NCBI RefSeq assembly: GCF_954871325.1 | Contig: NC_088775.1 | Coordinates: 39,905,561 to 39,969,560, forward strand | Direction of reading: 5' to 3' | DNA length: 64,000 bases | Source: Gordionus sp. m RMFG-2023 | Lineage: Eukaryota > Nematomorpha > Gordioida > Chordodea > Parachordodidae | In this document: in pieces, positions 1-12,889 of the stretch | Layout: each line of letters opens with the position of its first letter | Numbering within the stretch: the stretch's first letter is position 1 | Program-made: the position numbers and the translations under genes | Notes under the pieces: model-generated | Told to the model about the DNA's origin: nothing | The model's database searches: none | Seen by the model: the letters and a program-made list of their open reading frames with translations, nothing else

Positions 1-20
1 TTGATTATGTTTTTATCTTA

Positions 21-230
21 TAGTATCATAGTTCTAACCTTTCTTATTTGACGAATATTATAGAAAAGTATATATAATCGAGGATATTAGTCTGATTTAG
101 TATCATTTTAGTTCTAACCTTTCTTTATTTGACGAATATTATAGAAAAGTATATATAATCGAGGATATTAGTCTGATTTAGTATCATTTTAGTTCTAACC
201 TTTCTTTATTTGACAACGGTTCTAATCACT
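21..230. repeat. Tandem repeat, about 80-bp unit, 2.6 copies
   Basis: The string TAGTATCAT recurs at 21, 98 and 179, each time followed by a stretch ending in TTCTAACCTTTCTT and GACGAATATTATAG. The units are nearly identical, so the array is young or homogenised. It may continue to the left of the window. Confidence 0.85.
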
Positions 231-1149
231 CAATCCTAAAAATTTCTTCAAAATGTTACAGTTAGTAACGCCGTTCCTTTTTTGACGTTACTTCACAGCA
301 CTACTTATACCAAAATTTAATATTAAAAAAAATTCCCAGGCAAAGTACAAATCCAATAATTTTAAAAAAATTCTTTCAAGCCCAATGAAAGATCATAATA
401 ATTTTGGTAGTTGAGAACTGAAATAAAATATTTAAATATTATAATGAATTTAAAATACAATCAAAATCAGATTTTCATGGGCCTTTGTTTTTTGATCAGG
501 CCGAGCCCAGGCCTGCAAAAAAATTTGTTTTAGGCCAATGTCTGACACATAGTTAATAATAAAAAAATTCACAAGCATCCATGCTCATAATAATTTTGCA
601 AGCCCAGCCCAATATAATTTATAAAATTATTTTCCAAGCTCAGCCCAACCTATAATAATTTTATAAAAAAATTTTCTCAAGCCTAGCCAACCCATAGTAA
701 TTTTCAAAATTTTTTCCCAAACCTGGAGATAAGTAAATCTCTAAAAACCATATCTATTTTTTATTCTATTTTAATCCAGTTCATCCCTACTTCAGACAAA
801 GGTCAAACCATTAAGACTAAGAGTGAATACTATTTTTTTGAATAAAAATATATTTAAATTAGCTTTTACCTGAGGGCCATATAAATATTCTTTGTTAAAT
901 ATTACACCTATGTCTAATATTAAAAAAAATTCCCAAGCCAGGTCCACGCACTTGGGAAATTTTTCTCAAACCTGCCAAAGACAATAATAATTTTGATAGT
1001 TGAGAACTAAAATAAAATATATAAAAAGTCACAAATATGAAAGTTTCATGGGCCTGATCAGGCCTTCTGTTATATAACGATAACTATGGATTCGGTACTA
1101 AAAATTCATTATAATAAAATGTATTTTTTATTATATTATCTAACTAATA
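231..1149. other. Degenerate dispersed repeats, no gene
   Basis: No coding signal. A block at about 340-450 recurs at about 920-1035 (shared strings AATATTAAAAAAAATTCCCA and TAGTTGAGAACT), so this is an internal direct duplication. Both copies lead into CATGGGCC plus GATCAGGCC, which at 1050-1063 forms the palindrome GGCCTGATCAGGCC. Short motifs of the type AAGCCCAGCCCAA recur through 600-720 and again right of the retroelement at 5460-5530. At 268-305 the string GTAACGCCGTTCC resembles the end of a hAT-like element. Confidence 0.5.
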
Positions 1150-1285
1150 AAAAACAAAAACAAGGTTACAGGCTAAAATAATCGTAACATATTAAATAGG
1201 TTATGTTCAAATAATACCAATTAAAGTTATATAAAATATTAATACAAATTTAAATATATATAAAAAAATCAACCTCAATTAACAT
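1150..1285 (-). repeat. Short LTR of the Ty3/gypsy element (3' side)
   Basis: On the minus strand this begins TGTTAATTGAGG, with the TG start usual for LTRs, and ends near CCTTGTTTTTG. It is a direct repeat of 5266-5384. At about 120-135 bp it is unusually short for an LTR. Confidence 0.65.
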
Positions 1286-4200
1286 TCTCCCTCTTCTAAA
1301 AAGCCTTCCCATAATTCATCTAAGTCATAGAAAGTCGTTCAAATGGTTGTTCATTATGATTGTTCAAGTCGTTCATAAGTCATTGTAATCGTTGGCTTGT
1401 CCCAAACGTCGGTTTGTTTAAATCGTAAGCTTGATATCCTTATCGAAAGTTGTCCTCATGTATCGTAATTTTGTCATGTAGCTTGCTTGTAATACTCAGT
1501 TGTTATTATTATCAATTCTCAAAATTGTTATTATCATTAGTCAGACACGAATAATTATAAATAATAATTCATCAAGTTGGATATAAGAATGGGTGAAGAA
1601 TGATAAATCAACAAGATTGTTATATAATATTTTTAGCGTTTTCATTTTTTTTTATATTTGTGTTTTCGCGTTTTAGTGTCCAATTTATTTTTTTTAAGTA
1701 TTTAATTTATTTTTACATATTTTAATATTTTAAGTTATATAATCTTTTAAAAACACAGGTTTTTGTTTAACTCGTATCGGTCTAGAAATCGGTGTTACAA
1801 TATTTTTATCATTAGTTTTTATATTTTTGTCCACACTTCCCTCCTTCTTAGGAGAGTCGTGGTATACAAATGTGTTATAGCATTCTCTTTTTCTTAATTG
1901 ATTCAGATGTTTTCTTGTAAAACCTTTATCTGTATTAACTTGGAACATGATGTCACTTTCCTTCAAAATGATTGTCCCTTTGTCCCATGTATCATTCCCT
2001 TGTATTTTATACCACACAAAATCCCCTTAAAAGTTCTATTAAATGGTAAAGTTTTATCAATTCCAATTTCCTTTTCTTCTATCGGTTTAAATAAGTCCCA
2101 TTTAGTTTCAATATCACGATTAAACATTCTTTTAGAAGGTGCAACTCCTGTTGTTCATTTAGTGTATTTCTGTAGTTGAATAAGAATTTATCGAGTGAAG
2201 TGTCTAAATCAATCTTAATATTTCTTTTCATATGTGTCTTAAACGTCCTCACCTTACGTTCTACCTGGCCATTGGACTGCTGGTGGTACGCGGATGTTAG
2301 TATATGTCTTATGACGTAATCATTGCAAAAATCTTTACTCGTAAAATTAGTACCACTGTCCGTAACTATAGTATCAGGTATACCCAATAGCGAAATAGTT
2401 TTATAAATTTCTTTTAACGTAATTTCAGTTGTAATATTCTTAACAGGAATTATAATTGGAAATTTACTGTATGCATAGACAATTATTAACCAATTTTTTG
2501 TGAAAAATGAACCCGCATAATCTATGTGGATCCTTTCAAATGATTTAGTCGCCGAGACCCATGGATTTTGTATTTTCTTAGGATTGTCGTGATAAATATT
2601 ACAATCATCATTATTCATACCAGACCACCACATAAAATCTTTGGCTAAGGATTTGATTTTACCTGCTCCCAAATGACCTTCATGAAATGTCTGCAGTACA
2701 TTTTTTTTAAAACTTGATGGAATAATAATTTTGTTGTTTTTAAAAAGACAATCTTAAATAACGCTGAGATCGAATTCCATATTTTCATATGTTTTATTTT
2801 TTATAGGCTCATTATTCCTTATGTCATTTATAACTTGAGATAATTCTAAATCTTTATAAGTTTCATCACCTATTTTATTAAAATTAATAGGTGTATCAGC
2901 AAATTTATTTTCAATAACATCATCACTAATTTCTGTGGTAATCTTGAAAGGCAGTCAGAAACAACATTGTATTTACCTGCTTTATACTTTATGTTGAAGT
3001 CGTAACCCCCCAAAGTTATATTCCACTTTTGTAACCTTAAGGACATGGTAGTATTGTCCTTGAGTCCCTTGGTAAAAATATGGACTAATGGTTTATGGTC
3101 CTTGGTGATAGTAAATTTAGCCCCAATCAAATATTCTTGAAATCGTTTAATTGCGAACATTATGGCAAGAGCCTCACGCTCAAAATTGGTATAATTTATT
3201 TCAGATTTTGCTAAGGCTCTAGACGCAAAAGCTATAGGGTTTTTTTTGCCATCTTTCTCTGTGTGAAATAAAACAGCCCCTAATTCAGATTTGGACGCAT
3301 CAGTCGCAATCCCAATTGGTAATTCCGGATTAAAATATGTCAATGCTGGCGGGAAACTAATCAACTTCTTTAAATCATTAAAACTTCTGGAATGTTCTAA
3401 GTTCCATTCCCATCTTTCTTTGTTGACCATTTTATATAACGGATCAGCAATATCAGCGAAGTTATTCAAAAATTTTCTATAGCCATACCCAGAAATATTG
3501 ATAACTCAGCAGTTGATTTTGGCTCTGGTATGTTAATTATTGATTCAATTTTATCATGATTAACATGAATCCCCCTCTCGTCTATATCATAACCCAGGAA
3601 CCTAACTTTGTTTTTAAAAAATAAGCTTTTGGCAAATTAGGTACTAAACCATACGATAATATTCTCTCAAACACCTTTTTGATGTTGTTTAAATGTGCTT
3701 CATCGTTACTTTCAGTTATTAATAAGTCATCAATATAAAATAAAACATCTTTCATATCACCGAAAATCTGATCCATGATTTGTTGGAATATAGCAGATTA
3801 AGTTTTTAATCTAAAAGGAAGTCTGGTAAATTGGTAGTATCCCTTATGTGTGGATATAGTCAAAAGATTTCTGCTATTTTTATCGATCGGAACTTGTAGA
3901 AAAGCATTTTTGAAATCGATTTTGGTAAATTTCTTTCCTTCCAAAAGTTTAGCTATAAGATCATTTATACGTGGAAGTGGGTAACTGAAGTCTTCTAGAG
4001 CTGGGTTTATATTGTCTTTAAAATCAGCGCAAAGCCTGATGCTCCCATCATCTTTGTAAACCCCGGTTATAGGACTCGCCCATCACACATCTTTTACCGG
4101 CTCAATAATTTTTTTATGTATCCATCTACCCAGTTCTTCGCCCACAAGATCAATCTTTGAATAAGGTACACGTTTTGGTGGTATTATTTTAGGTTGGGCG

Positions 4201-5265
4201 TCACATCTTAAATGTAATTTGACATTTACTTTGTTAATTGGTTCGCTGGTCAATTTGGATTCACAATCTTTAATTCGTTTATTAATTTCGTCTTCATAAT
4301 TGGTGTCGATATTTCCTATGAATTTATTTAAAATATTTTTAAAGGCATTGATCCAGATTCTTCCTAATAACGCGTTCTTTCTCGACCTAAAACTACTGCT
4401 AGTAAATATATAGTGATTCCTTCATAACTTACTTTAACTTGAGTTGTCTCGATGATTTTAATCAAGTTTCCGTCGTAGGCTGTAAGCCGCAAACTAGATT
4501 TCTTCATTTCTCTTATACCAATTTTTTTAGCCATATCATGAGGTATGATGGTATACTTTGATCCAGTGTCAACCTACATAGTAGTAGTAACATTATTTAA
4601 TTTCCAAGTAGTCATAAAAGCACTGTCATCACCTTTGTTTGTATTTTCAGCCAGGTTGTTGACATTGAAATCATTCTCATTATTGTCTTTAGCAGTGCCA
4701 ACTTTATTTTCCCCAACTTTTTCAATGATCTTGTTACAATTATTGCTATTGTAGAAGTTTGATTATCATACTGGATTTATTTTCTTTGATTAAAATCTTT
4801 CCACCGATTACGATTGTCATATTATATTAGTTTTCTTTGGTTATTCTTATTATGCCACCTGTTGTTTCCTTCATAATTATTTGAATTGTTGTTATAAGAT
4901 CGGTAATTATTATGATTTTGATCGTCACATTGAATCTGCCTTCTCTGATTATAATTAAACCAGGCGTTGTTCCTACCATAGTTGTTGTTATTAGATTGAT
5001 AATTATTATTATGAAAGTTTCTAAAGTTGCTATTGTTATACCGATAATTGTAATTTTGATAGTTGCCATCATTATACTGATTATTTCTATAGTTATAGTT
5101 ATTGCTATTATAATTATTATTGTTTCTAACATTACTAAAATTCCTATTCCTGTTGTCATTAACATTACTAAAATTATAATTACCATTATTCCTACTAATG
5201 TCAAAATTTTGTCTCTTATTATAATTAGGTCTATTATAGTTAGTAATATTCTCATTCCTATTAGA

Positions 5266-5384
5266 CAAAAACAAGGTTACAGGCTAACATATTAAATAGG
5301 TTATGTTCAAATAATACCAGTTAAGTTATATAAAATATCAATACAAATTTAAATATATATAAAAAAATCAATCTCAATTAACAC
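5266..5384 (-). repeat. Short LTR of the Ty3/gypsy element (5' side)
   Basis: Direct repeat of 1150-1285, with the same TGTTAATTGAG start on the minus strand and scattered differences. It directly abuts the Asn-rich gag-like stretch. Confidence 0.65.
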
Positions 5385-5386
5385 CT

Positions 5387-6550
5387 TCAGGCCAATTTCT
5401 AGCTCATATTTAAAATTAAAAATTTTTCACGAATCTAAGACTATATTAATTTTGAAAAATGTTTCTCAAGCTACGTCCAAGTCCATATTAATTGTGAAAA
5501 ATATTTCCCAAGCCCAGGAAAACCCAGAATAATTTATTTTTGCCTTGTATCCAGGAAAATAGGCCTGATGTAAGGGGTTTATAAGAATTAAATCATTCTA
5601 ATATGTACATATTTTTTTTGCCATTTTATATAGTTGGGAAAATTTTTAAAATTATCATCAAATGAAGGGGAAATATCTGATTTACCTCATTCTACTGTTT
5701 AGCTCCTGGTATTTATATGAAATTCATGAATACATATTAAAGTACCATGCCTAAAATATGTTTATCCTAATTTAAATTTTAAACAAACCACCACCCTTCT
5801 AAATGATTTATTACTTAGTTACAAAATATAAAATTAAATTTACGACATTGCTATTAAATTACAATAGAATAAAAAGATATTCTAAGTTAACAAATAATAG
5901 GAGGTTAACTTCACTCGTAGTCAAATTATATATAAGTAAAACAAAAAGGTTATACATTTAATCAAAAAAGTTATAATAAGTTATGAATAACATACATTCT
6001 ACAATTATGAAGTTATATTTCCTCCTTGCAACAAATGTATGTAGAAAAGCCAAATTTTCAGAAAAGATAAGAGAGATGCAAATATTTACTTATGCATAAA
6101 AATTACCTAATTAAAAGATATATAGTTGTATAAAAGTTAACAAATAATAGGATGTTAACTTCAATCATAGTCAAATTATATATATAAGTAAAACAAAAAG
6201 GTTATACATTTAATCAAAAATCTTATAATAAGTTATGAATAATATACATTCTACAATTATGAAGTTATGAGAAAATATACAACACAATGAAATGCATGTA
6301 GAATATGGGTAATTCCTTAGCTTGTACATGAGCATTCCTCAGTTGGTCGGCATGCTTGTTTTTTATAATACCCTCAGACTAACATTATACAATATCGCAC
6401 TTTTCAGTTGAACCACTGTCCCTTCATGCCATCCCGCAGTCCTTTCTTCTACCCTAACCTTTTGCTTCTCTTCAAATTCACGGGGCTCAGCGAAATTTTC
6501 AGAAAAGATAAGAGAGAAGCAAATATTATTTATTTATGCATAAAAATTAC
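5387..6550. repeat. Duplicated AT-rich segments, no gene
   Basis: Two direct duplications are visible. A block of about 135 bp at 5884-6020 recurs at 6125-6265 (shared strings TTAACAAATAATAGGA and AAAACAAAAAGGTTATACA). A second block at 6057-6120 recurs at 6498-6563 (TTCAGAAAAGATAAGAGAGA and TATGCATAAAAATTACCTA). The duplicated blocks flank the PIF/Harbinger relic, so they are probably its subterminal or intron sequence. I see no open frame worth calling. Confidence 0.6.
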
Positions 6551-7090
6551 CTAGTTAAAAGATATCAATTGATTTAAAAGATCTAATTTTGCAGGACTAT
6601 TTATTTTTATGTGCATACCATCTAATGAGCCAAGGCAGTTTGGAAATCCATGTTTCTCAAAATATAAAATATTTGATTTTCTAACTCTAAAATAATTAAA
6701 ATTATTTATTAATATTAAAAATTTACTTTGATATAAACTGCTATTTCTGAAAGTGCCACCATCACATCTATATATAAATTTGTAATTGCTATCAGCTAAA
6801 CTAAGCAATAGATTTAAAAGATCTATATTTGAAAAAATGGCAGATTTTACAGGACTTTTGATTTTTATGAGCTTACCATCTAATGAGCCAAGGCAGTTTG
6901 GAAATCCATGTTTCTCAAAATATTCTTGTGCAATCTAAAATGTTTGATTTTCTAATTCTAAAATAATTAAAAATTATTTATTAATATTAAAAATTTACTT
7001 TGATATAAACTATTATTTCTGAAAGTGCCATCATCACTTCTATATATTTAAATTTGTAATTGCTATCAGCTAAACCAAGCAATAGATCGA
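6551..7090 (-). pseudogene. PIF/Harbinger (HARBI1-like) transposase relic, tandemly duplicated
   Basis: Minus-strand remains of a Harbinger-type nuclease. The motif FPNCLGSLDGMHIKI is the family's second catalytic-aspartate block (IGAIDG in HARBI1), and LSLADSNYKFIYRCDGGTF matches the following block (ALVDANYKF...DGGVF). Both blocks occur twice, in 6551-6810 and 6810-7090, separated by about 270 bp and with small differences, so an internal piece was tandemly duplicated. The longest open stretch is 85 codons; the family usually has 350-450 residues. No terminal inverted repeats were found. It is a non-functional fragment. Confidence 0.75.
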
Positions 7091-7788
7091 AGAAATTCGC
7101 CATATTACAAATCACATGGGAATTACAATTGGCTTAAAATTGCTATGATGATTATCATTGGACAAATATTTAAAAAAAAACACTATTGGTTAAATTTGAT
7201 TGACGTTTTTTGAGGATTATTATAATAGATATATAAACTACAAAATATTAATGAATAAAATATGGTGTATTAAAGAATTGGAAAAATACCCATTCAATCT
7301 ATTTTCAAAGTACATCTCAGTAATGCTGTTAATGGCTCAATTTGAGCCAATTATATATATATTAAGTTAAAAAAATTTCTTTTAAATATTCAGCTTAATA
7401 ATTAATTTTTTTTAATTGCAGTGTTCTGGACCTAACCTGGGTTCAGTTTATTTCACCTAATTCGAAATGATTCTGAACCTTACAACATTTAAGACTCAGA
7501 ACACAAAACCCGGTCAAGACTTCGTGAATTTGTTAAAAAATAAAAAGTATTATAAAATGAGCCAAAAATCCGGATGGGGTCTAAAAATAGATAACTCTCA
7601 ACCTATTTATGTTTTTACAGAACTGTCGCTGGGCCGATATAAAAGTATTTTCTTTAATTTACCTCTGTAGATATCTGAAAAAAATATAAATTTAAAAAAT
7701 CTTAATATAATATATTTATACCATAGGAACATCGACAAAGCGCAAGGTCTATAAGTTGAAAGGCTGCATGATACGAAAGGCTAAAAAA
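7091..7788. other. No recognisable gene; one 67-codon ORF
   Basis: AT-rich sequence with a single plus-strand open frame at 7467-7670. Its product is basic and I do not recognise it. The local base composition there is somewhat less AT-rich than its surroundings, but nothing else supports it as a gene. Confidence 0.3.
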
Positions 7789-9194
7789 TAGTGCTGTAAA
7801 CATTTCTAAAAAAATCGAACGCGTTCAAGTTCACTCAAAAAAAAGAAGCTTTCACGTTCACGAACGCGTTCATGAACCGTTAAAAATTTTATGATAAATT
7901 TTTTTTAAAAGTTTAATCTAATATAAATAAATGTCTTATATTTTTTAACACATTATTTTACACATGTTAAAAAATATTATAGTTTTATTTTGATAATATA
8001 ATTATAAATTCAATATAATATAGCAAATAAAAAGATATTTTTATATAAAAAATTTTTCTTATTAATTTTTAATAAAATTTTCATCTGATAGACAGGAACG
8101 TTTGGCAGTTAATACGGCATTAGCTATACTAAAAACGCGCTCAAGGGTAGATGAGGGGATTGCGGTATTATACTTAATAAATAACTCTTTTAACATGGGG
8201 AATTATTAAAAACATTTGTTTTGTTATTTGCTTCAAAAAATTGATATAAATTATCCTCCTCCAATCCATTCTCTACTTCCTCGACAAAAAAAAGATATCT
8301 CGAAATTAACAGTTCTTGCATTATCATTATCATTTCTAGGGTTTTGAAAATAATTTTATTTTTAAAAGGTTCCTTCTGCGGAAGTTTTATCTATGGCATT
8401 GAAGCTTGACTGGATGTATAATTGCAGAAAGAATATATTGATCTTCATATATATGTTCAAATCTTTAAAAAATATAAAATATATGTAATTAATTAAGAGT
8501 GATAGTTTTAATACCTTTTATTAATTCTCCATTTAATACCGCGTCTATCAATGGTTGACCATATTTGAGGCCATTAATTTTTTTTAATTTTAAAATAACT
8601 ATCGTTATTGTTGGGGTCAAATATCCCAAATCTTCAAATTTAATGATTTTACTTAGTTATATTATATAAAATAATTAATATTACAATCAAATGTCTCTTT
8701 ATATTGGAACTTGAAGATTTGATACTGATATAATACTTTTTGGGCACATTTTACACTTGGTAAGCATTGAATTAGTTCCTTCAATATAGGATGTTACTGT
8801 AAAACATTTATCATATTTGGCCATGGTAATGTTAATTTATTTGATTTTGGATTTTCAGAATCAGATGATGAGGATTAAATAATAAAATCCATGCTTATGC
8901 TATTGCATTAAATTAAAATATAAACAAAAATATTCAAATTAATAAATTATAATAATGGCGTGTTAAAAAAATTGAAATGTAAAAAATGTAAATAATACTT
9001 TTTTTAAAAGAATTCGGTTTAATATTAAATTTTTCAAATAAATAAAAATAAATAGTATTTTTAAAATATAACGAACGTTAAATTAGAACGCGTTCGTCAT
9101 AAAAAAGGAACGCGTTCACGTTCAAAGTTCGTCAAAAATAAAAGGAACGCCGTTCATCATTTTTTTCAAAAAAACGAACTTCGTTACAACACTA
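7789..9194 (-). mobile_element. hAT transposon, family A, decayed transposase
   Basis: The termini are TAGTGCTGTAAAC on the left and the complement of GTTACAACACTA on the right. They are flanked by CTAAAAAA (7781-7788) and TTAAAAAA (9195-9202), an 8-bp target duplication with one mismatch, as hAT elements make. The subterminal regions repeat GAACGCGTTC. On the minus strand, an N-terminal acidic/Ser-rich piece lies near 8880-8820, and the C-terminal dimerisation block (YNTAIPSST, LTAKRSCLSD) lies at about 8085-8190. The reading frame is interrupted throughout. Related copies lie at 43934-45402 (plus strand) and 56145-56722. Confidence 0.8.
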
Positions 9195-9659
9195 TTAAAA
9201 AATAATATTGAAAATAAAATAAAGAAAGAAAATGATTAATGAAAAATTTGATTGATTAAATTGCTTTCTTTACTAGAAAAATATTATAATAACATTATAT
9301 TTTCTTGGATTTTAATATCTATTCATTTTTTTTAAAAAAACAAGCCTAATTTATAACTTATATATATATATATAAAGTATTATATTATATATTGATTATT
9401 CTTCTATGTTCTGTTCTACTATAAGATCATATAAAATAATAATATTTTAATTATGAAGGCACAAAAAAAAGCAGTGTACAAAAAAAAAATTTGGGAGAAA
9501 ATAATAATAATTTTTAGTAAAAATAAATACAAAATTGATTAATAATGTAAGTTAATTTAAAAACATATGACATAAACTTATTATCATTTTTTTGTTAAAA
9601 AAAACTTTTCTTTTTTTTAAAGTAAATATATGTGATTTACAAAATAATTTCAATATTTA
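9195..9659. other. AT-rich spacer, nothing recognised
   Basis: Homopolymer-rich A/T sequence between the hAT element and the LINE. It contains a short TA microsatellite near 9358-9372. No open frame or repeat partner was seen. Confidence 0.6.
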
Positions 9660-12420
9660 AACAGCTAAAAAAAATATTTGGCAAATTGGGGGTGCTGAAC
9701 TAGGAGGGAAAAGGGAGTGTTTCGAAGAAACATTTGTAGTTCTCCTTTAGGATTTCGAATTGGATTTTTTGTTTAAGAGATAGGGACTCGTTTTTGACCC
9801 TTGTTCTTAATGCAATTCTTCTACCCAATTGATTTAAGAACTTTAGGGATTGGGGACCGGGGTTTCCCAGAACGCTAATTAGGGGAATAAATATAAAAGA
9901 ATTAGGGAGGAATCTATATTTATTAAGCTTATTGACTTCTTGAAGTTATAATGGGTCGGTACTTCCGTTAGCCGGAAAGGAGGTAACACACGAGACATCC
10001 CAGACAAGTCTTTTGCCGCCGTGCCAAGACGTCAAAGACATGCCGTCGGGACGCTTACCATCTGCATTTAGGAGACCTAATGGCTCCAAACTATTGGGGA
10101 ATCCGGCCGAAATCAAAGCTTTGCAAATTAACCTATTAAGGTTGTCGTGCCTCAGAAAACGGCCACTGACTTTGAGACAAGAAAAACAATGTCTAGAAAA
10201 AGTATCAACCTGTTTGCGACAGGCAGCACAGGTGCCAACAGAAGGCATAAGGCAACCAAGCCTATGGCCAATGGCAGTTTGAAACTCATCGTCTGTGAGT
10301 AACGTTTCCTTTTTACCACTCGGAATCGCGTCTAGCCATTCATGGCCGTTAGAATTTTTTTTGCGTTTCTAAGCAGTTGAAGGTTAGTTAGATCGGGACG
10401 CAGACAAAGATTTTCAAATGCGCATTGAAGAAAAGGGACCAGGAAGCTCTCTAGATGACAGGAAACTGGCTACTCGGATCCTTGGATAGCTAGGGTAAGC
10501 CACTCTTGTTTAGCGGAAGATAAGAGAGGATTGTTCAACTCGATAAGCGAGGAAATAGAATCGTTAAAGGATATTCGATATGAAAGAAAGCACGCAATTG
10601 CCATTAGGAAGGGGGGTGAAAATCCAAGACCCCCCCCCCCCCTGTAAGCGGGCATGGAGGCGAAAGACCAATTAAAATTAGAAAAATTCAAGACTAAAAG
10701 GAATTCGATAAAATGTTTAAATTTTAATTCGAAGGTCTTAAGGAGGGTGTTATACTGGAAAACCGGGGAAGATTTAAAAATGAGTAGGAATTTAGGTAGA
10801 AAAAGGCATTTTTTAGTGAGGAAAAAGAACTGATGCTTGGGAAGATGAGGAAGATTCTTGAGTGAATTGAAGAGGGACTGAATCAAATCGGCAAAAAAAT
10901 TTTGACAAAAAGAAGTTGAAAAACCGATAGGGGAACCTAAAAGACAGTTCCTCGTGTGGAACAATTATAAAATCTGGGGGAGGGATAAAATCCTTGTTGT
11001 TGAGGGAGGATATTTCGCACTTCTTTCTATTTAGGGAAAAACCAATCTTAGAAGCTTCCATCTCAACGTACTCTATGGCCGACAAAACATTAGATAAAGA
11101 GCCGCCAAAAGTGCCATCGTCGAGATAACATAAATTTAGGTCTTATTTGAAATCAGACTTTAAATTTTTAATCACATCCTGAATTCCTATGGTAAAGAGC
11201 AAAGAACCTAGTGGATCACCTTGCTGAATCCCCTCTTCAGAGGATATGGCAAATTCCCAGAATTTGAGTAATGAAGGGAATTCATAACAGGAATTAAGGA
11301 AATTCCAGTATTTTGAGAAATGATGAAAAAATGAGGGTAAGAACGCGCTCCTATGGATGATATTGAAGGCATTTCTGATGTCTAGCTTGCAGAAAACCTT
11401 ATCCGCCTCAGTATTAATAAAAATACGCGTAACATGTGAGGACACTTCACACCCACCCCTCACTCCAAATCCTAACTGTGAGGGAAATAGGAGGGAACTA
11501 GCCTTAGGCCGGATCCTATTTACAATAGCCTTGGCGACTAATCAACGAAAGAATGACCCTATGGCTATGGGTCTAATGCCACCATCCGGCTTGGTTAAAG
11601 AAACAAGACGTGCTCCAAAAAGGATAGGACGAATACAAAGAGGAACTTCGCATAAGAGGATATTATTGCAAAGTTCAGTTAATGATTTCAGCAAAGGGTC
11701 AATGAAACCATTATCAGAGCACTGAATTAAATCAATAAAAAACCGGGTCTGAAACAGTCCAATCCACCTGTCGTTCCTTTTTTGAAGGACTTCAAGCACT
11801 TAAGTACTTCATCACAGGTGAAAGGAATAGGGGAAGAGGCATGCGGGTGAGTGAATGTTAAAAGGGGTGGCCAATGGATGTTTCTCGAGAAGTTGTTGGA
11901 AGATAGGTTGATAGGGGAAATCGTATCATCGGTCAATATTCGGGCAGCGCCGTTAATATCTCCAAGATCTAATTTTTCAGATATCAATTTACAGCGGAAA
12001 AAGTTAGGATTTAAAGAGTTAGATGGGATAAATTCATCAATAATAGTATTACCAAAATTGGACGCCTTTTCCTTAATTGAGGCAGATAAGTTATTCATTT
12101 TATTTTTGGGTTTAACTAGGACTCGAAAACAAAAACTGATTAGGTCAAACCATAAGGGTATTGAAGAGAAATCTGAATTCAAATTATTAATAACGGACGT
12201 GAGGAACCTTGACATCGACTCTCGGGCAGCTATGGGAATCCTAGATAAAACTGGGGGCATATGCGAATTAAGAAATAAATCGCCAGAGCTTGAGGAACAA
12301 CAAACAAGACTGGGGTCATACGAGTGATGAGCTCTAATAAAAGGATCTGGACGGGAGAGGGGGATTTTCCCAGAATTGGGGCAAGCGGGCGAACAATATT
12401 TCCTAAATACACTATTTAGA
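9660..12420 (-). pseudogene. Decayed LINE: reverse transcriptase with restriction-like C-terminal domain
   Basis: Minus-strand non-LTR reverse transcriptase. In coding order: an N-terminal helical region (RIPIAARESMSRFLTSV, about 12230), a pre-RT block (FKKGTTGGLDCFRPG, about 11740-11780), LTKPDGGIRPIAIG (about 11550-11600), KLDIRNAFNIIHR (about 11360-11400), IQQGDPLGSLLF (about 11195-11230), the catalytic box YLDDG (about 11115-11130), a fingers/thumb stretch, and a Cys-rich piece (CAACRKQ, HCFSCL). The last blocks are KRPDGMSL and RLVWDVSC (about 9980-10060), which look like a PD-(D/E)XK endonuclease, and a terminal NPGPQSLKFLNQLGRRI (about 9820-9870). The gene is split over several frames by indels, and a C tract interrupts it at 10631-10642. 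I do not assign a clade. No 3' tail or target duplication was identified. Confidence 0.8.
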
Positions 12421-12889
12421 TTCTGCTAAATTATTTTTAAGCATACTTGGCATCAAGAGTTTATCATGGGATGGCTTTGAAGGGGAGAACACAAAAAAAA
12501 TACAGATATAAATTTGAACGGTAGAAAGAAAAAACCAAAAGATATTAACAAGGGAAATGGGGGGAAAAAATCAAATTGAAAAAAAAGAGAAGAAATATAC
12601 TTGAGCTATCAGACGAATCGAAATTAAGGGGGTTGGTAAATTTAAAGAAAAATAAAATAGAATTAGATACATAAAGGATAAGAAGTATTATATTAAGAAC
12701 AACAAAAAAAGGGTATTAACAAGAGAAAAAAGAAAAAAAAAATCAAAATTGAAAAAAAAGAACAATCGAAATTAGGGGGGTTGGAAATATTAAAAAAAAA
12801 CAATAAAATAAAATAAAATTAGGTACATAAAGTATAAGGAGTATCATTAAGAACAAGCAGACAAGAGAAATAATAAATGAACGTAAACA
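12421..12889. other. Purine-rich tract with an internal duplication of about 160 bp
   Basis: The plus strand is overwhelmingly A and G for about 400 bases. A block at about 12555-12720 (AAAAATCAAATTGAAAAAAA, CGAAATTAAGGGGG, GAATTAGATACATAAAG) recurs with changes at about 12735-12860. It lies just 5' of the LINE reading frame, so it is probably part of that element's 5' leader. Confidence 0.55.

Larger units (their letters stand above)
1150..5386 (-). mobile_element. Ty3/gypsy LTR retrotransposon, broken
   Basis: Fossil LTR retrotransposon read on the minus strand. Recognisable parts, 5' to 3': an Asn-rich gag-like stretch (about 4820-5270), an aspartic protease with DTGS (about 4530-4590), reverse transcriptase (about 3580-4150), RNase H with ATDASKSELGAVLF (about 2900-3460), integrase with zinc-binding and catalytic core (HIDYAGSF, VTDSGTNFTS, QQSNGQVER; about 2080-2680) and an integrase tail (about 1730-2020). 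The order protease-RT-RNase H-integrase identifies the Ty3/gypsy type. Short terminal repeats lie at both edges and differ by roughly a tenth of their bases, so the copy is not recent. It has several breaks and looks non-functional. Confidence 0.88.

Noticed and set aside
4827-5295. Long hydrophobic and Asn-rich open frames on both strands
   Set aside because: They are overlapping shadows of the low-complexity gag-like stretch of the retroelement.
10013-12327. Plus-strand open frames across the LINE
   Set aside because: They are antisense to the recognisable reverse transcriptase blocks and have no family signature.
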